From NCBI RefSeq assembly GCF_005886105.2, contig NZ_PNCO02000002.1, positions 434,001 through 498,000 on the forward strand: a DNA stretch of 64,000 nt. The letters are read 5' to 3'. The stretch's first letter is position 1. Each line of letters starts with the position of its first letter. Positions 35,790 to 44,073 of this stretch are shown here, piece by piece. The translations under genes were made by a program, and so were the position numbers. Below the pieces are notes generated by a model. It was not told the origin of the DNA. It did no database searches and saw only the letters and a list, made by a program, of their open reading frames with translations. The DNA comes from Pseudoalteromonas galatheae (GTDB lineage Bacteria; Pseudomonadota; Gammaproteobacteria; Enterobacterales; Alteromonadaceae).

Positions 35790-36731
35790 CTAAATCTGCT
35801 TAGTCGACTTTCCTGCAAAATAAGTTTCTTTTAGCCGGGTAATGACCTCAGTGCTTACCCAATAAATGTTTGATACATCACCGGGTTCATTATATCTGCC
35901 GAAAAACAGATATTTACCATCAGGTGTAATTCTTGGGACGGTTTCTGAATAAGGGGTATTGACCCCTTCACCTAAATTTATAGGACGAGACCAAGTGCCA
36001 TCCTGCTCCTTAAAATAGACATATAGGTCGTTATCTTTTCGACTTTTATCGCCTCTGTGACGACTATTAACCAATAGGTAATCGTTAGCGGGCGAAATAA
36101 AACCATGAAATCCAAACTCAATATCAATGGCTTTGGGAGTCGTAAGCGCGCCGTTTTTATTTTCTGCGGTATACATTTTGCGTTCTGACATATTGGAAAA
36201 AACAGTGTCGCCATTCGCGCTTTGGTTGAAGTCTGAAAACTTACCCGTATTTATTGCCGAATCGAACCTTTTAGCCTCACTCCAGCCATCTTTGCTACGG
36301 GTAACGTACCAAATTCCGGACGCTTTGGGGTCATCTGAACGCGCGGTAAAGTAAATCCGATTGCCGTTCAAACTTACATGGGGGACCAGTTCATAACTCA
36401 TTCTTCCACGAGTAAAATTTGCGGCTTGAGGTTGAGTCCACTGTGCATTTTCTATTTTTGAATACATGATCCGTGGGCTTGAATCGACATTTTCTTGCTC
36501 TTCGAAGGCGGTAAAATACACCTCTGTAAGGTCGGGAGAGAACGACACGCCGAATTCATAACGACCGTTAATCGAGATGATATCGGGGGCAAAAAGCTGC
36601 GCGGTTAACCCCGGAGGTGTCTGGCCGAGCCAAGGACCTTTTAGCGCAGGAAAGGCTTCGTTAGCATGGGCATGATTGGTGAGCATGGCGGCTGCAAAAA
36701 GTAAGGGGGTGGCGGGTTTTATCATATTCAT
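35790..36731 (-). CDS. secreted PD40/WD40-like beta-propeller protein
   Basis: 313 aa with a signal peptide ending HAHA (about residue 23). The mature part contains repeated beta-propeller units of the PD40/TolB kind: VSFSPDLTEVYFTAF, HVSLNGNRIYFTARSDD, and VPRITPDGKYLFFGRYNE. There is no catalytic motif, so a binding or scaffold role is likely and the ligand is unknown. The gene stands alone; a MITE-like repeat lies upstream. Confidence 0.75.
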   Translation of the reverse strand: MNMIKPATPLLFAAAMLTNHAHANEAFPALKGPWLGQTPPGLTAQLFAPDIISINGRYEFGVSFSPDLTEVYFTAFEEQENVDSSPRIMYSKIENAQWTQPQAANFTRGRMSYELVPHVSLNGNRIYFTARSDDPKASGIWYVTRSKDGWSEAKRFDSAINTGKFSDFNQSANGDTVFSNMSERKMYTAENKNGALTTPKAIDIEFGFHGFISPANDYLLVNSRHRGDKSRKDNDLYVYFKEQDGTWSRPINLGEGVNTPYSETVPRITPDGKYLFFGRYNEPGDVSNIYWVSTEVITRLKETYFAGKSTKQI

Positions 36732-36778
36732 CCTGTTCTCCTTCGGCGCTAGATAAACCTGCTTAAAGTTGCTGGTAT

Positions 36779-36990
36779 TATACCAATTGAATTAATTCTC
36801 TAATCAATTTGAAGGGTGAAATAGCATATTAGCTTCGTTAAAAATTTCTCATTTAGAACAACTAAATAGCAAAATTTTTGCCTTGCCTATATGGATATAG
36901 GTACCTTAGCGGTAGCAGGACGCGAGAGCGGTGCTACTAAGCGATTTCCCCGCTTCAAGATAGATCATTTACTTAATACAACTGGTATTA
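36779..36990. mobile_element. MITE-like intergenic repeat
   Basis: About 212 bp bounded by imperfect inverted ends, TATACCAATTGAATTAA on the left and TTAATACAACTGGTATTA on the right. It has no coding capacity. An internal stretch (TTCGTTAAAAATTTCTCATT) resembles elements I associate with Pseudoalteromonas and other Alteromonadales genomes. No second copy is seen in this window. The remaining DNA up to 37225 shows nothing I can name. Confidence 0.55.
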
Positions 36991-37225
36991 GCGCTTCACA
37001 TTATTATTTTTAACAGAAAGCAGTGTATCAGCAAAGAGGGGAAACCGTGTGTAAAGTAATGTAAAACAATGACTAATTAGTTCTCAACTTTCATTGTGAA
37101 TGTTGCTACACAGCGGTTATCATTACCAGTATTAAATACAGCTATATCCATGCTCAATTTTCGATGGCTTTAGCTGTATTTGTCGTTAGGATGTCGTCTT
37201 TTTAACCACAAACACTAGCTCGGTG

Positions 37226-38185
37226 TTAGCGCACTAGACTTTTTGCCAAGTTTTCAATCAGTAAAAATTGCTTGGCGATATCTTCAGCCCAGCTGGGATC
37301 GTATTCCTTTGCCAATTTTTTTGGGCTGAATAAGTTGGCTCCATAGTCAAGAGAGATCAGTATATCGCTACCCTCTATAAACATTTGGGCTTTTACTTCG
37401 GGGATTTTTAACCCTTTTGGTAGGTTACCAGATGAGAAGAACGTTTTGACTTGCGACAATTTCGCCATATATTCTGGCGTGAGTACTTCGCGGCAAGTTT
37501 CTTCGTCTTTAGCATAGACTTGATACTCTTTTTCAAAGTCTTCTTTTTCAAATTTAACTCGCTGTAATCCTTTTAGAGATTGACGTCGACTTATCAGCAT
37601 GTTCCAAAGTCCCGCATCTTGTAATACCACGATTGGAGTATCTACAGGTTCAGGCATACTCAATTTTATAACTGCACCATTAAACAAACGTTTACTGTCA
37701 TTGTTCTGATGAAGCGTGCGTACATGCACTTCAGTAAAGTAAAAATGAATGCCATTTACTTTGCCGTTAAATCCATCCTCAGCTACAGCTCGTCCTCCTT
37801 TGGTTAATATACCTGCACTGATAGCTTCCTCGCAGATAAGTAAATTACCACCGACTGAATATTCTAAGTTAAGCGCCGAAGCAATTGGCGCCACCATATA
37901 AGCTCTAGTTAACACCCCCTTAGTGAAAGACTTAAGAGAGCGTTTTAACAAAAAGTAGATAGGAATTATTGAGATTAGGAGAAAAGGCGCAAGAAATAGT
38001 AAGGGGATTGCAATACCAATCGCCCACCATTTATAGCGTTTAAACGACTTCTCCTTGTTGTCGAGTTCTGTATCAAAGCCAGAATTTGTTTTGTCTAAAT
38101 TGTAATAGGCCTCTTTTAACTGCATCTCAACGCCAGCTAGACGCTGATCAATATGATGGAGAGACCTTTGTTCTAATAATGGCAT
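37226..38185 (-). CDS. DUF3137 membrane protein
   Basis: 319 aa. Two close hydrophobic helices (AIGIAIPLLFLAPFLLISII and IYFLLKR, residues about 55-82) follow an N-terminal coiled-coil-like stretch. The cytosolic remainder matches the DUF3137 pattern: FYFTEVHVRT, then FEKEYQVYAKDEETCREVLT and FIEGSDILISLDYGANLF. The function is not known. The gene is alone and on the same strand as the metalloprotease-like gene upstream. Confidence 0.7.
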   Translation of the reverse strand: MPLLEQRSLHHIDQRLAGVEMQLKEAYYNLDKTNSGFDTELDNKEKSFKRYKWWAIGIAIPLLFLAPFLLISIIPIYFLLKRSLKSFTKGVLTRAYMVAPIASALNLEYSVGGNLLICEEAISAGILTKGGRAVAEDGFNGKVNGIHFYFTEVHVRTLHQNNDSKRLFNGAVIKLSMPEPVDTPIVVLQDAGLWNMLISRRQSLKGLQRVKFEKEDFEKEYQVYAKDEETCREVLTPEYMAKLSQVKTFFSSGNLPKGLKIPEVKAQMFIEGSDILISLDYGANLFSPKKLAKEYDPSWAEDIAKQFLLIENLAKSLVR

Positions 38186-38328
38186 AAACTTTCCTTGTAA
38201 GTCGCAATGGTAATGGAGAAAAATTGTACCTTGTAATAAATTATAAAGTAAGAGGTATAGAGTAGGGAATATTATAAAAGGCGAATACAGCTTTCTGCGT
38301 GACGCCTTTTGCTAATTTAGGGAATTGT

Positions 38329-38862
38329 TTACTCTTGAATCGCGTACTTAATATTAGCCTTGAATGCTTCTGCTTCGAGTGGTGCATTTTCGTATCCGTA
38401 CTTTTGCATATCCGAGATGTGTTGGCGAAGTACATCTGCAAAATTAGCGCGTTCGATTTGCAGGACGTGAACCAGTTCGTGCGCAAGTTTTGGCCTATTT
38501 AACTCAAATCCATGGCGAACGTAAATTGAGTACCCGAATACCTGAGCGTTGTTTACTATTCCTTCGCCAATAAAGCCCAGAGACTCACCCATTGCCTTTA
38601 GTGCTTTGTTTTCAATAGGAAATGGAACAGTATCAAGATAAATGATGCGAACTTTTTCTGGGTGCTTAATCCCGATTTCTTTTGCCAATGCAATGCCATT
38701 GGCGTCAAGCGGTATACCTACCTCTCTACCTTGCGACTCAATTTGTTGAGCCCAAGAAATGTATTCTCCCAGTAATGTCTGCATATCCATGGGGGGTTCT
38801 TTTGCTAACGTGATGGTGCTAAGCAAGATGGTCGTGCTCAAGCATAAAGACTTTATAGTCAT
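38329..38862 (-). CDS. putative secreted zinc metalloprotease-like protein
   Basis: 177 aa with an N-terminal signal (about 1-20, ending TLA). The sequence contains HELVHVLQIER (about residues 128-138), an HExxH zinc-binding motif in a context like DUF4157-type proteins, preceded by VFGYSIYVRHGFEL. The third zinc ligand could be Glu in LEAEAFKAN near the end. Small size and lack of other domains make the substrate unknown. Confidence 0.65.
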   Translation of the reverse strand: MTIKSLCLSTTILLSTITLAKEPPMDMQTLLGEYISWAQQIESQGREVGIPLDANGIALAKEIGIKHPEKVRIIYLDTVPFPIENKALKAMGESLGFIGEGIVNNAQVFGYSIYVRHGFELNRPKLAHELVHVLQIERANFADVLRQHISDMQKYGYENAPLEAEAFKANIKYAIQE

Positions 38863-39985
38863 TTTTTAATACCTTTTTATTATTATCAATGGTCAAGTAA
38901 GATTTGATTTTGTATTGCGTTATAGGCAACGAAGTTTATGATCACAAAAGTATCGAAAAAAGTCACCATTTTACATTTGTATACGAGTTCTAAGATCATT
39001 ATTTTTCTTGCTAATTATTGTTAAAATCGCACTGATTTTAATCTTTTATGATTTATAGAAACGTCGTGGTAAATGGCCAAAAATTCATATTGAGATATTA
39101 AAAGTTCGCATAATTTTAGGCGTGTCTGGCTTTTAGCTTATTTAGGTAAATTGAATATTGTTAAGAATGATAACTGACAGGTACCTTGGTGTCACTAGCA
39201 CTATTATCAAGGCGATGGTGTCGCTCGAATACTAGAGTAGTACCTGTGAAAAATACTGCGCAGCATCCCACTTTGACTTGGATATGCTACTTATTTATCA
39301 AGATCGGCTGCCAAATTATCGCTTATTGGACAGATGTGCTGAGCATTTCAGTCTGAATAGCTCCTGCTGTGGATAACGAACTCATTTATAGCCGCCTATT
39401 ATGGACAAACATCGAAGTTTGCAATACCTCAGATGAGTTCCCGAGACTGTGACTGAACGCCAGAGCGAAGCTATGCCTGGTGTAAATATCAGGTCGAAAA
39501 TTGTAGTTTTTAGAATTTTTTATTGAGAATGATTTTTATTAGTGTTAACTTCTTGGGGAACATTACTCAGAATTTGTTTTTATTACCCTCAATTTATTAA
39601 TTGTTAGGATGTTGAGGGTTTAGAGTGGGTTTGTCCGTGAAATTGTAATTAACCTGCCAGGTTTATGTGGAGTATCTGCAAGATAAATAGCGCGGTACTG
39701 ACTGAGGTTAACCGGATCATTACTAACAAAATTTAAAAGCAACTTTTGAACGCATTCTATATTTCACTTGAATTGAACACTTAGCTTTTCTGAAGCGGCT
39801 AATAATGAGTAGTGAAATGCATAGCCAGATACAACTGAATAAAACATGCGCAATACAGGCGAAAACCATGCTCGCTTGGTTGGTATGGTAAAGCTTATAT
39901 TCTTTATAGGCATGTTGAAGTTGTGTCTAAAGGAAGTATAGCTACAGATGCCAGAGTGATACGGGGATTGGAAGGGGGTTAAAAA
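38863..39985. other. 1.1-kb intergenic region before the AraC regulator
   Basis: AT-rich region with no frame that I can support on either strand. It contains two Fur-box-like sites (near 39160-39177 and 39523-39541) and an inverted repeat CCCTCAA/TTGAGGG (39586-39618). The length is unusual for this dense window and may hold a small RNA or a decayed gene. Confidence 0.5.
39523..39541. promoter_or_regulatory. candidate Fur box
   Basis: TTGAGAATGATTTTTATTA resembles the 19-bp Fur consensus with its GATAATGAT-ATCATTATC symmetry. It lies about 445 bp before the PchR-like gene. A weaker relative, GTTAAGAATGATAACTGA, is near 39160. Iron control of the siderophore regulator would be expected. Confidence 0.4.
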
Positions 39986-40897
39986 ATGACTGTGTGTAGT
40001 GACATTGGGATAAGTACAGCGAATAAACAGCAACAGATCGACAACGTGGTTGGGCAGAATTTTGTGCAGTTGATGCCCGGTCTTTCTGTGAGCATATCTT
40101 CAGCGCAAGATATGGGTGCTGCAGATACTAAACACATATTTCCTGGCGATGATCAATACATCCACATCAATAATGTTCTTGCGGGAAAGTTTGAAGCGAC
40201 GGTTGGTAATACGCTGTTACAATGTGAGTGCGGAGACTTCAATATTGGTTTTTCGGGTGGGGAGAATTTCTGTGCTTATCATAGTAATGATTTTAGTAAC
40301 CTAGAGATCATGATAAAGCCCGAAGTGCTTAATGAGCTTGCTGGTGAAGAGCTCAGCGGCGTAGATCTTGGGAAAAGTATGTCGTTCTTTGTGAAGCAAA
40401 GTGGCCCCAGTAGAAAAGTCAGCACATGTGCGAATCGTATTCATAAGCTGATAAAAGATCAAGAAGCCAACCCTCTGCTGCTACATTCCGCTACATTAGA
40501 CTATTTATATTGGCATCTTACTGCACTGAAATCAGTTGATACTGGTAGCCAACTCCCGCTTCGAGAGAAAAAGCAGCTTATGGCAGCAAGAGATTTTCTA
40601 TTATCCGATCTTAGTTGCCCACCTACCATTTCAGATGTCGCTAAGGTGGTTGGATTGAACCAGTGTAAGTTAAAAAAAGGCTTCAAGGTGCTGTTTAACA
40701 ATACAGTTTATGGCTGTTTTCAAGAAGAAAGAATGCACAAAGCAATGAACCTATTAAAAGACAATAACGTAACTGAAACAGCCATTTCGCTGGGTTATAG
40801 CAATGTGAGCCATTTTAGCGTAGCTTTTAGAAAACAATTTGGGGTGCTGCCTAAAGAGGCGAGACTGAACCTAGCTCCTAGTATTGTTTGTGGTTAA
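39986..40897 (+). CDS. AraC-family siderophore regulator (PchR-like)
   Basis: 303 aa. The C-terminal AraC domain has two helix-turn-helices: PPTISDVAKVVGLNQCKLKK and ETAISLGYSNVSHFSVAFRK, then FGVLPKEAR. The N-terminal part (VSISSAQDMGAADTKHIFPG, FNIGFSGGENFCAYH) resembles the ligand-binding domain of PchR/YbtA-type activators, which sense the ferric siderophore and turn on receptor and biosynthesis genes. The ATG has a strong AAGGGGG upstream. It converges with the reductase genes of the siderophore locus. Confidence 0.87.
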   Translation: MTVCSDIGISTANKQQQIDNVVGQNFVQLMPGLSVSISSAQDMGAADTKHIFPGDDQYIHINNVLAGKFEATVGNTLLQCECGDFNIGFSGGENFCAYHSNDFSNLEIMIKPEVLNELAGEELSGVDLGKSMSFFVKQSGPSRKVSTCANRIHKLIKDQEANPLLLHSATLDYLYWHLTALKSVDTGSQLPLREKKQLMAARDFLLSDLSCPPTISDVAKVVGLNQCKLKKGFKVLFNNTVYGCFQEERMHKAMNLLKDNNVTETAISLGYSNVSHFSVAFRKQFGVLPKEARLNLAPSIVCG

Positions 40898-40917
40898 TCA
40901 CTTTTGAGAGTATGCCC

Positions 40918-40934
40918 TGCGGGCCTAGCCCGCA
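40918..40934. terminator. hairpin between convergent AraC gene and reductase gene
   Basis: Perfect TGCGGGC-CTA-GCCCGCA hairpin, 20 bp after the AraC stop and 32 bp after the reductase stop on the other strand. There is no long T-run on either side, so it is probably a shared, modest terminator. Confidence 0.5.
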
Positions 40935-40966
40935 ACACATAAATCTTTCTTCGTCGTCTTTTTCTG

Positions 40967-42844
40967 CTAGCCCACGGCCTGAAGCGTTAGCGCTTTATTC
41001 AAAGTGATGTCAACAACACCCTCACCTTTAAAGTTCCAAGTTATGTTCAAATTACTCTGACTGGCTAAAAAGGTTAGTGCTTCTTGCTCCATCTCTCTAA
41101 CCATGTCAGCAAGCTCAGGACAACCGAGCTCTTTAAACATAGCTGCATACGCACAGTCGGTGATAGAAATGCAAATTGTTGAGGCATCAACCTTTGATTC
41201 GCTTAGTGTAAATAGGCCAAGTTTGGCGTAGTTTCTAAGCCAAGTGAGCCAGTACTCTAAAATCACATCTTCTTTGTTTTCAAACATATTAAAGGATTCG
41301 GGATTAGGCCATAGCCAGCGCATTTCCATTTTGCCTGTCTCTAGAAACATGTCACGATATAATCGGTAGGCTTTATCCTGCCCTAGTAGCTTCCTCGCGT
41401 TGCCATAACCTGAGCTAAACATACTCATGTCTTTAGTGATGGATCTCCAAATTTCGGTATATTCTCCTTGGTGCCTATCGCGCCAGTGCTGTAAACTTTT
41501 ATTATCTCGACGCCATGCTAACAGCGTAGTAATTACAAACTTTGTGAAGCTATACCTATTAGTGGCCCCTTTTAGTTCTCGCCATATCTCTGATTTATAA
41601 AGATATTCTTGTTGCCTTTTTGCCATTTTTGGGTGTTGCTTTGTTACTGTGTACCAATTTAGCCCCAAGTTTCTGAGACTATTAATGTCTGATGATACGC
41701 TGTCTACCCAGCCAAACTCTTGATCTGCTCTATGTGTGTTCTGAGTGTTTGCTGGTTTTGCCGTGACACCATATAAAGCCAATGTTTGCAGTAGCTTTTG
41801 GCGCGTTTTATAAGACAAATGCTCTACGGCTTTGACACCATAGCTGTCAAAAAACACATTGTTCAGCCAACACTCAACTACAACACATGCCATCTTGGCG
41901 GTAAGTTCATAAGAAGAAATAACCCCATGTAACATTAGTCCTGATTGCGGGTTATTGTCTGGGTAAACCCATAAACAAGTATCGGGATCTGACTCTTTTT
42001 TGGTTTTGAGCTTTTGCCCATTGTTAAAAAACATCTTGGAGAAAAATGTATTTTTACGCTCGCCTAAGCGATATTTACTCATAAACTTTGCAAATCCAAG
42101 CGTCAGGTGTTGGATATGATAACGACTATCTAGGTGCTTTATGTCAAGGTCTTCAGCAACATACTCACAACTAAGTCCTGCGACTTCGGGTGTTGCAAAT
42201 GGAATAAGGTCAGCTGGCTTTTTCAATGCAGGAAAAGCAAACTGGTGTTGTGCGTCTTGCCAAGGAGTGTCAATTTGCTTGCGAGTTCCTTCTCGCCAGC
42301 AGGTTAAGGTATTGGTGAAGCTTGCTAAAATCGCTTGTGGACTGGTCTCGCCACCACCATAGGCTGCGCCCATATACAAACGGCATTGATAATGGCCGGT
42401 TGCAGATGCTTTTTTATGCGCAAGCTCAGTTAATAGTAATGTTGAAATACCAGGGGAGAAGCCCATACCTGTGAGCAGCAAACATTGTTTTGATTGGGCC
42501 TCAGTATTCAGTGCGTGTATTTGATCTGCAGCCTGTAGGCTGTCATTAATGTCGAGGGCATCTATATTCGCGTTCAAGCACAGTTGATGCGCCTGTAGGG
42601 CAAACTTATCCATTGGGCCTAACGCAATCACTGCTAAGTCAAACTTTTTGAGTGTTTCAATGCTTTTGGCTTTGTCATTTATATCAAAAGGAACAAAGTT
42701 AATATGCTTTGGCAATATACCTGCTTTTGGTGTTCTCCTTGCCGCACAGCTTATTTTTAAATCTGAGAGTCGTTCACTGAGCAAGTTGATAATGCGCCTG
42801 CCCGACTCACCAGTACCTCCCAAGACGATGATATTTTTACTCAT
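40967..42844 (-). CDS. saccharopine dehydrogenase-like reductase with extra C-terminal domain
   Basis: 625 aa. Residues 1 to about 370 are a saccharopine-dehydrogenase-like NAD(P)-binding fold: NIIVLGGTGESGRRIINLL (glycine-rich loop at 8-14), CAARR, and GMGFSPGISTLLL. The C-terminal part (about 400-610) is not part of that family. Its ITDCAYAAMFKELGCPELAD segment resembles L-2-amino-thiazoline-4-carboxylate hydrolases. In a cysteine-NRPS locus, a role in reducing or handling a thiazoline ring is plausible. Its start overlaps the next reductase by 4 bp (ATGA). The domain assignment of the C-terminal half is tentative. Confidence 0.7.
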   Translation of the reverse strand: MSKNIIVLGGTGESGRRIINLLSERLSDLKISCAARRTPKAGILPKHINFVPFDINDKAKSIETLKKFDLAVIALGPMDKFALQAHQLCLNANIDALDINDSLQAADQIHALNTEAQSKQCLLLTGMGFSPGISTLLLTELAHKKASATGHYQCRLYMGAAYGGGETSPQAILASFTNTLTCWREGTRKQIDTPWQDAQHQFAFPALKKPADLIPFATPEVAGLSCEYVAEDLDIKHLDSRYHIQHLTLGFAKFMSKYRLGERKNTFFSKMFFNNGQKLKTKKESDPDTCLWVYPDNNPQSGLMLHGVISSYELTAKMACVVVECWLNNVFFDSYGVKAVEHLSYKTRQKLLQTLALYGVTAKPANTQNTHRADQEFGWVDSVSSDINSLRNLGLNWYTVTKQHPKMAKRQQEYLYKSEIWRELKGATNRYSFTKFVITTLLAWRRDNKSLQHWRDRHQGEYTEIWRSITKDMSMFSSGYGNARKLLGQDKAYRLYRDMFLETGKMEMRWLWPNPESFNMFENKEDVILEYWLTWLRNYAKLGLFTLSESKVDASTICISITDCAYAAMFKELGCPELADMVREMEQEALTFLASQSNLNITWNFKGEGVVDITLNKALTLQAVG

Positions 42845-43977
42845 GCAGCCTCCTGCTTGGTGTTGTTGTCTGATTTAGAAAGAATAAGCCCTGCAACGAC
42901 ACCTGCTTGTTCGAGATCTTTTATAAAATTATTGGCATCAACAGCTTCATGTAGCATCATTGGACCTGTTTTGGTGATTTGATTGTTTAATAATTGCTTA
43001 GCCGCTATACCGATGATAAAGCCTGTAGCCTGATAGGTATCTTCTAGAATGATTTGGCCATGGTGTACGCGGTTGTCAGCACATTTAATTTGGGCATCGA
43101 CGGCGTAAATTGGGTCAAGCTTACGCATATCTTTAGCTGAGGCCTTACATAACCACCGCGCCGCACGAGCGATAGTTTTATGATTTTTGTACATCTTGAA
43201 TATCTTGGCAATCATGCAAACAAACATAGCGCGGGGCCCGAGATTAGCACCGTAGACTTTAGCTGTTTGTATGTCATGTTCGTTGGCGAGTTGCACTATT
43301 TCTTCTGCGTAAATCAACATAGTAGATGCGGTGCCTATAGGAGCGGGAAAGTGTGCTTTAGTACCAGCCTTTGAGAACTTTTCACGTTTAACTTGCTGGT
43401 TTTCCAAGTAGCAAAAACCACGCTCGTGACCAAAGTCTCCCAACCCATTTATGATGTCCCATGCCGAATTGTAGCTCCAAGCGTCTCGGCCAACGTATTG
43501 CACTTCTAAGGATTTGATGTCCGCTCCACAACTACATTGTTGAATAAGATAGGCAGGGAATACGCCAGATAAGCCCGGTAGCAAACCGACGTTGATGATG
43601 AGCGGTACTTTACTACTATACTGCTTTTCATGCTCGTGTAGGGATGCGTAAACTGGATCGTAGCCACCGGCATCAATAATTGGTACGCCTAACTCTTTAC
43701 AGGTCAATACTATTTGATCGCCGATAATGCCCGAGGGGCCAACACAGGCGACGACCAGATCTGTATTCTTTAACTGGGCTTTTAAATCGTCGGTGTTTTG
43801 GACATCTAGTTGTACAGTATTTATTCGGTCCTGATGTTGCAAAATTGCACTGGGCAATGAGGCTTTTCTACGTGAAGCAAACGTAAGTGCGGCTTGTGTA
43901 TGCTCAAGTAAATACTCGGCTGCTTTTAAGCCTACTTGACCTGTACCACCGAGCAATAACACGGATTGAGCTTGCAT
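42841..43977 (-). CDS. saccharopine dehydrogenase-like reductase
   Basis: 378 aa. The N-terminal Rossmann fold begins QSVLLLGGTGQVGLKAAEYL, with FASRRKASL for cofactor selectivity and GLLPGLSGVFPAYLI later, which places it in the saccharopine-dehydrogenase-like family. It is coupled to the 625-aa paralogue through ATGA and lies downstream of the siderophore receptor gene. Classical lysine-pathway activity is unlikely given the locus. A thiazoline-ring reduction like that by PchG/Irp3 enzymes, though by a different family, is my inference. Confidence 0.75.
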   Translation of the reverse strand: MQAQSVLLLGGTGQVGLKAAEYLLEHTQAALTFASRRKASLPSAILQHQDRINTVQLDVQNTDDLKAQLKNTDLVVACVGPSGIIGDQIVLTCKELGVPIIDAGGYDPVYASLHEHEKQYSSKVPLIINVGLLPGLSGVFPAYLIQQCSCGADIKSLEVQYVGRDAWSYNSAWDIINGLGDFGHERGFCYLENQQVKREKFSKAGTKAHFPAPIGTASTMLIYAEEIVQLANEHDIQTAKVYGANLGPRAMFVCMIAKIFKMYKNHKTIARAARWLCKASAKDMRKLDPIYAVDAQIKCADNRVHHGQIILEDTYQATGFIIGIAAKQLLNNQITKTGPMMLHEAVDANNFIKDLEQAGVVAGLILSKSDNNTKQEAA

Positions 43978-44031
43978 GGTAACTCCCTTAATAAGCGTAT
44001 CAACGCATTGATATTATTTATACAATGTCAT

Positions 44032-44056
44032 AGTGGCGCTTGATGCGTGCGCCACT
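44032..44056. terminator. hairpin after the siderophore receptor gene
   Basis: Perfect 8-bp stem AGTGGCGC/GCGCCACT with a 9-nt loop, 17 bp past the receptor stop on the minus strand. There is no T-run on that strand, so it may protect the 3' end or attenuate read-through into the reductase genes. Confidence 0.45.
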
Positions 44057-44073
44057 TTCCACTCGTTATTGGT

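Noticed and set aside
39586..39618. Inverted repeat CCCTCAA/TTGAGGG as a terminator
   Set aside because: 19-nt loop, no T-run and no gene ending nearby. Kept only as a note on the intergenic region.
39764..40033. Minus-strand ORF overlapping the AraC gene start
   Set aside because: Low-complexity composition, no family match, and overlap with a well-supported gene.
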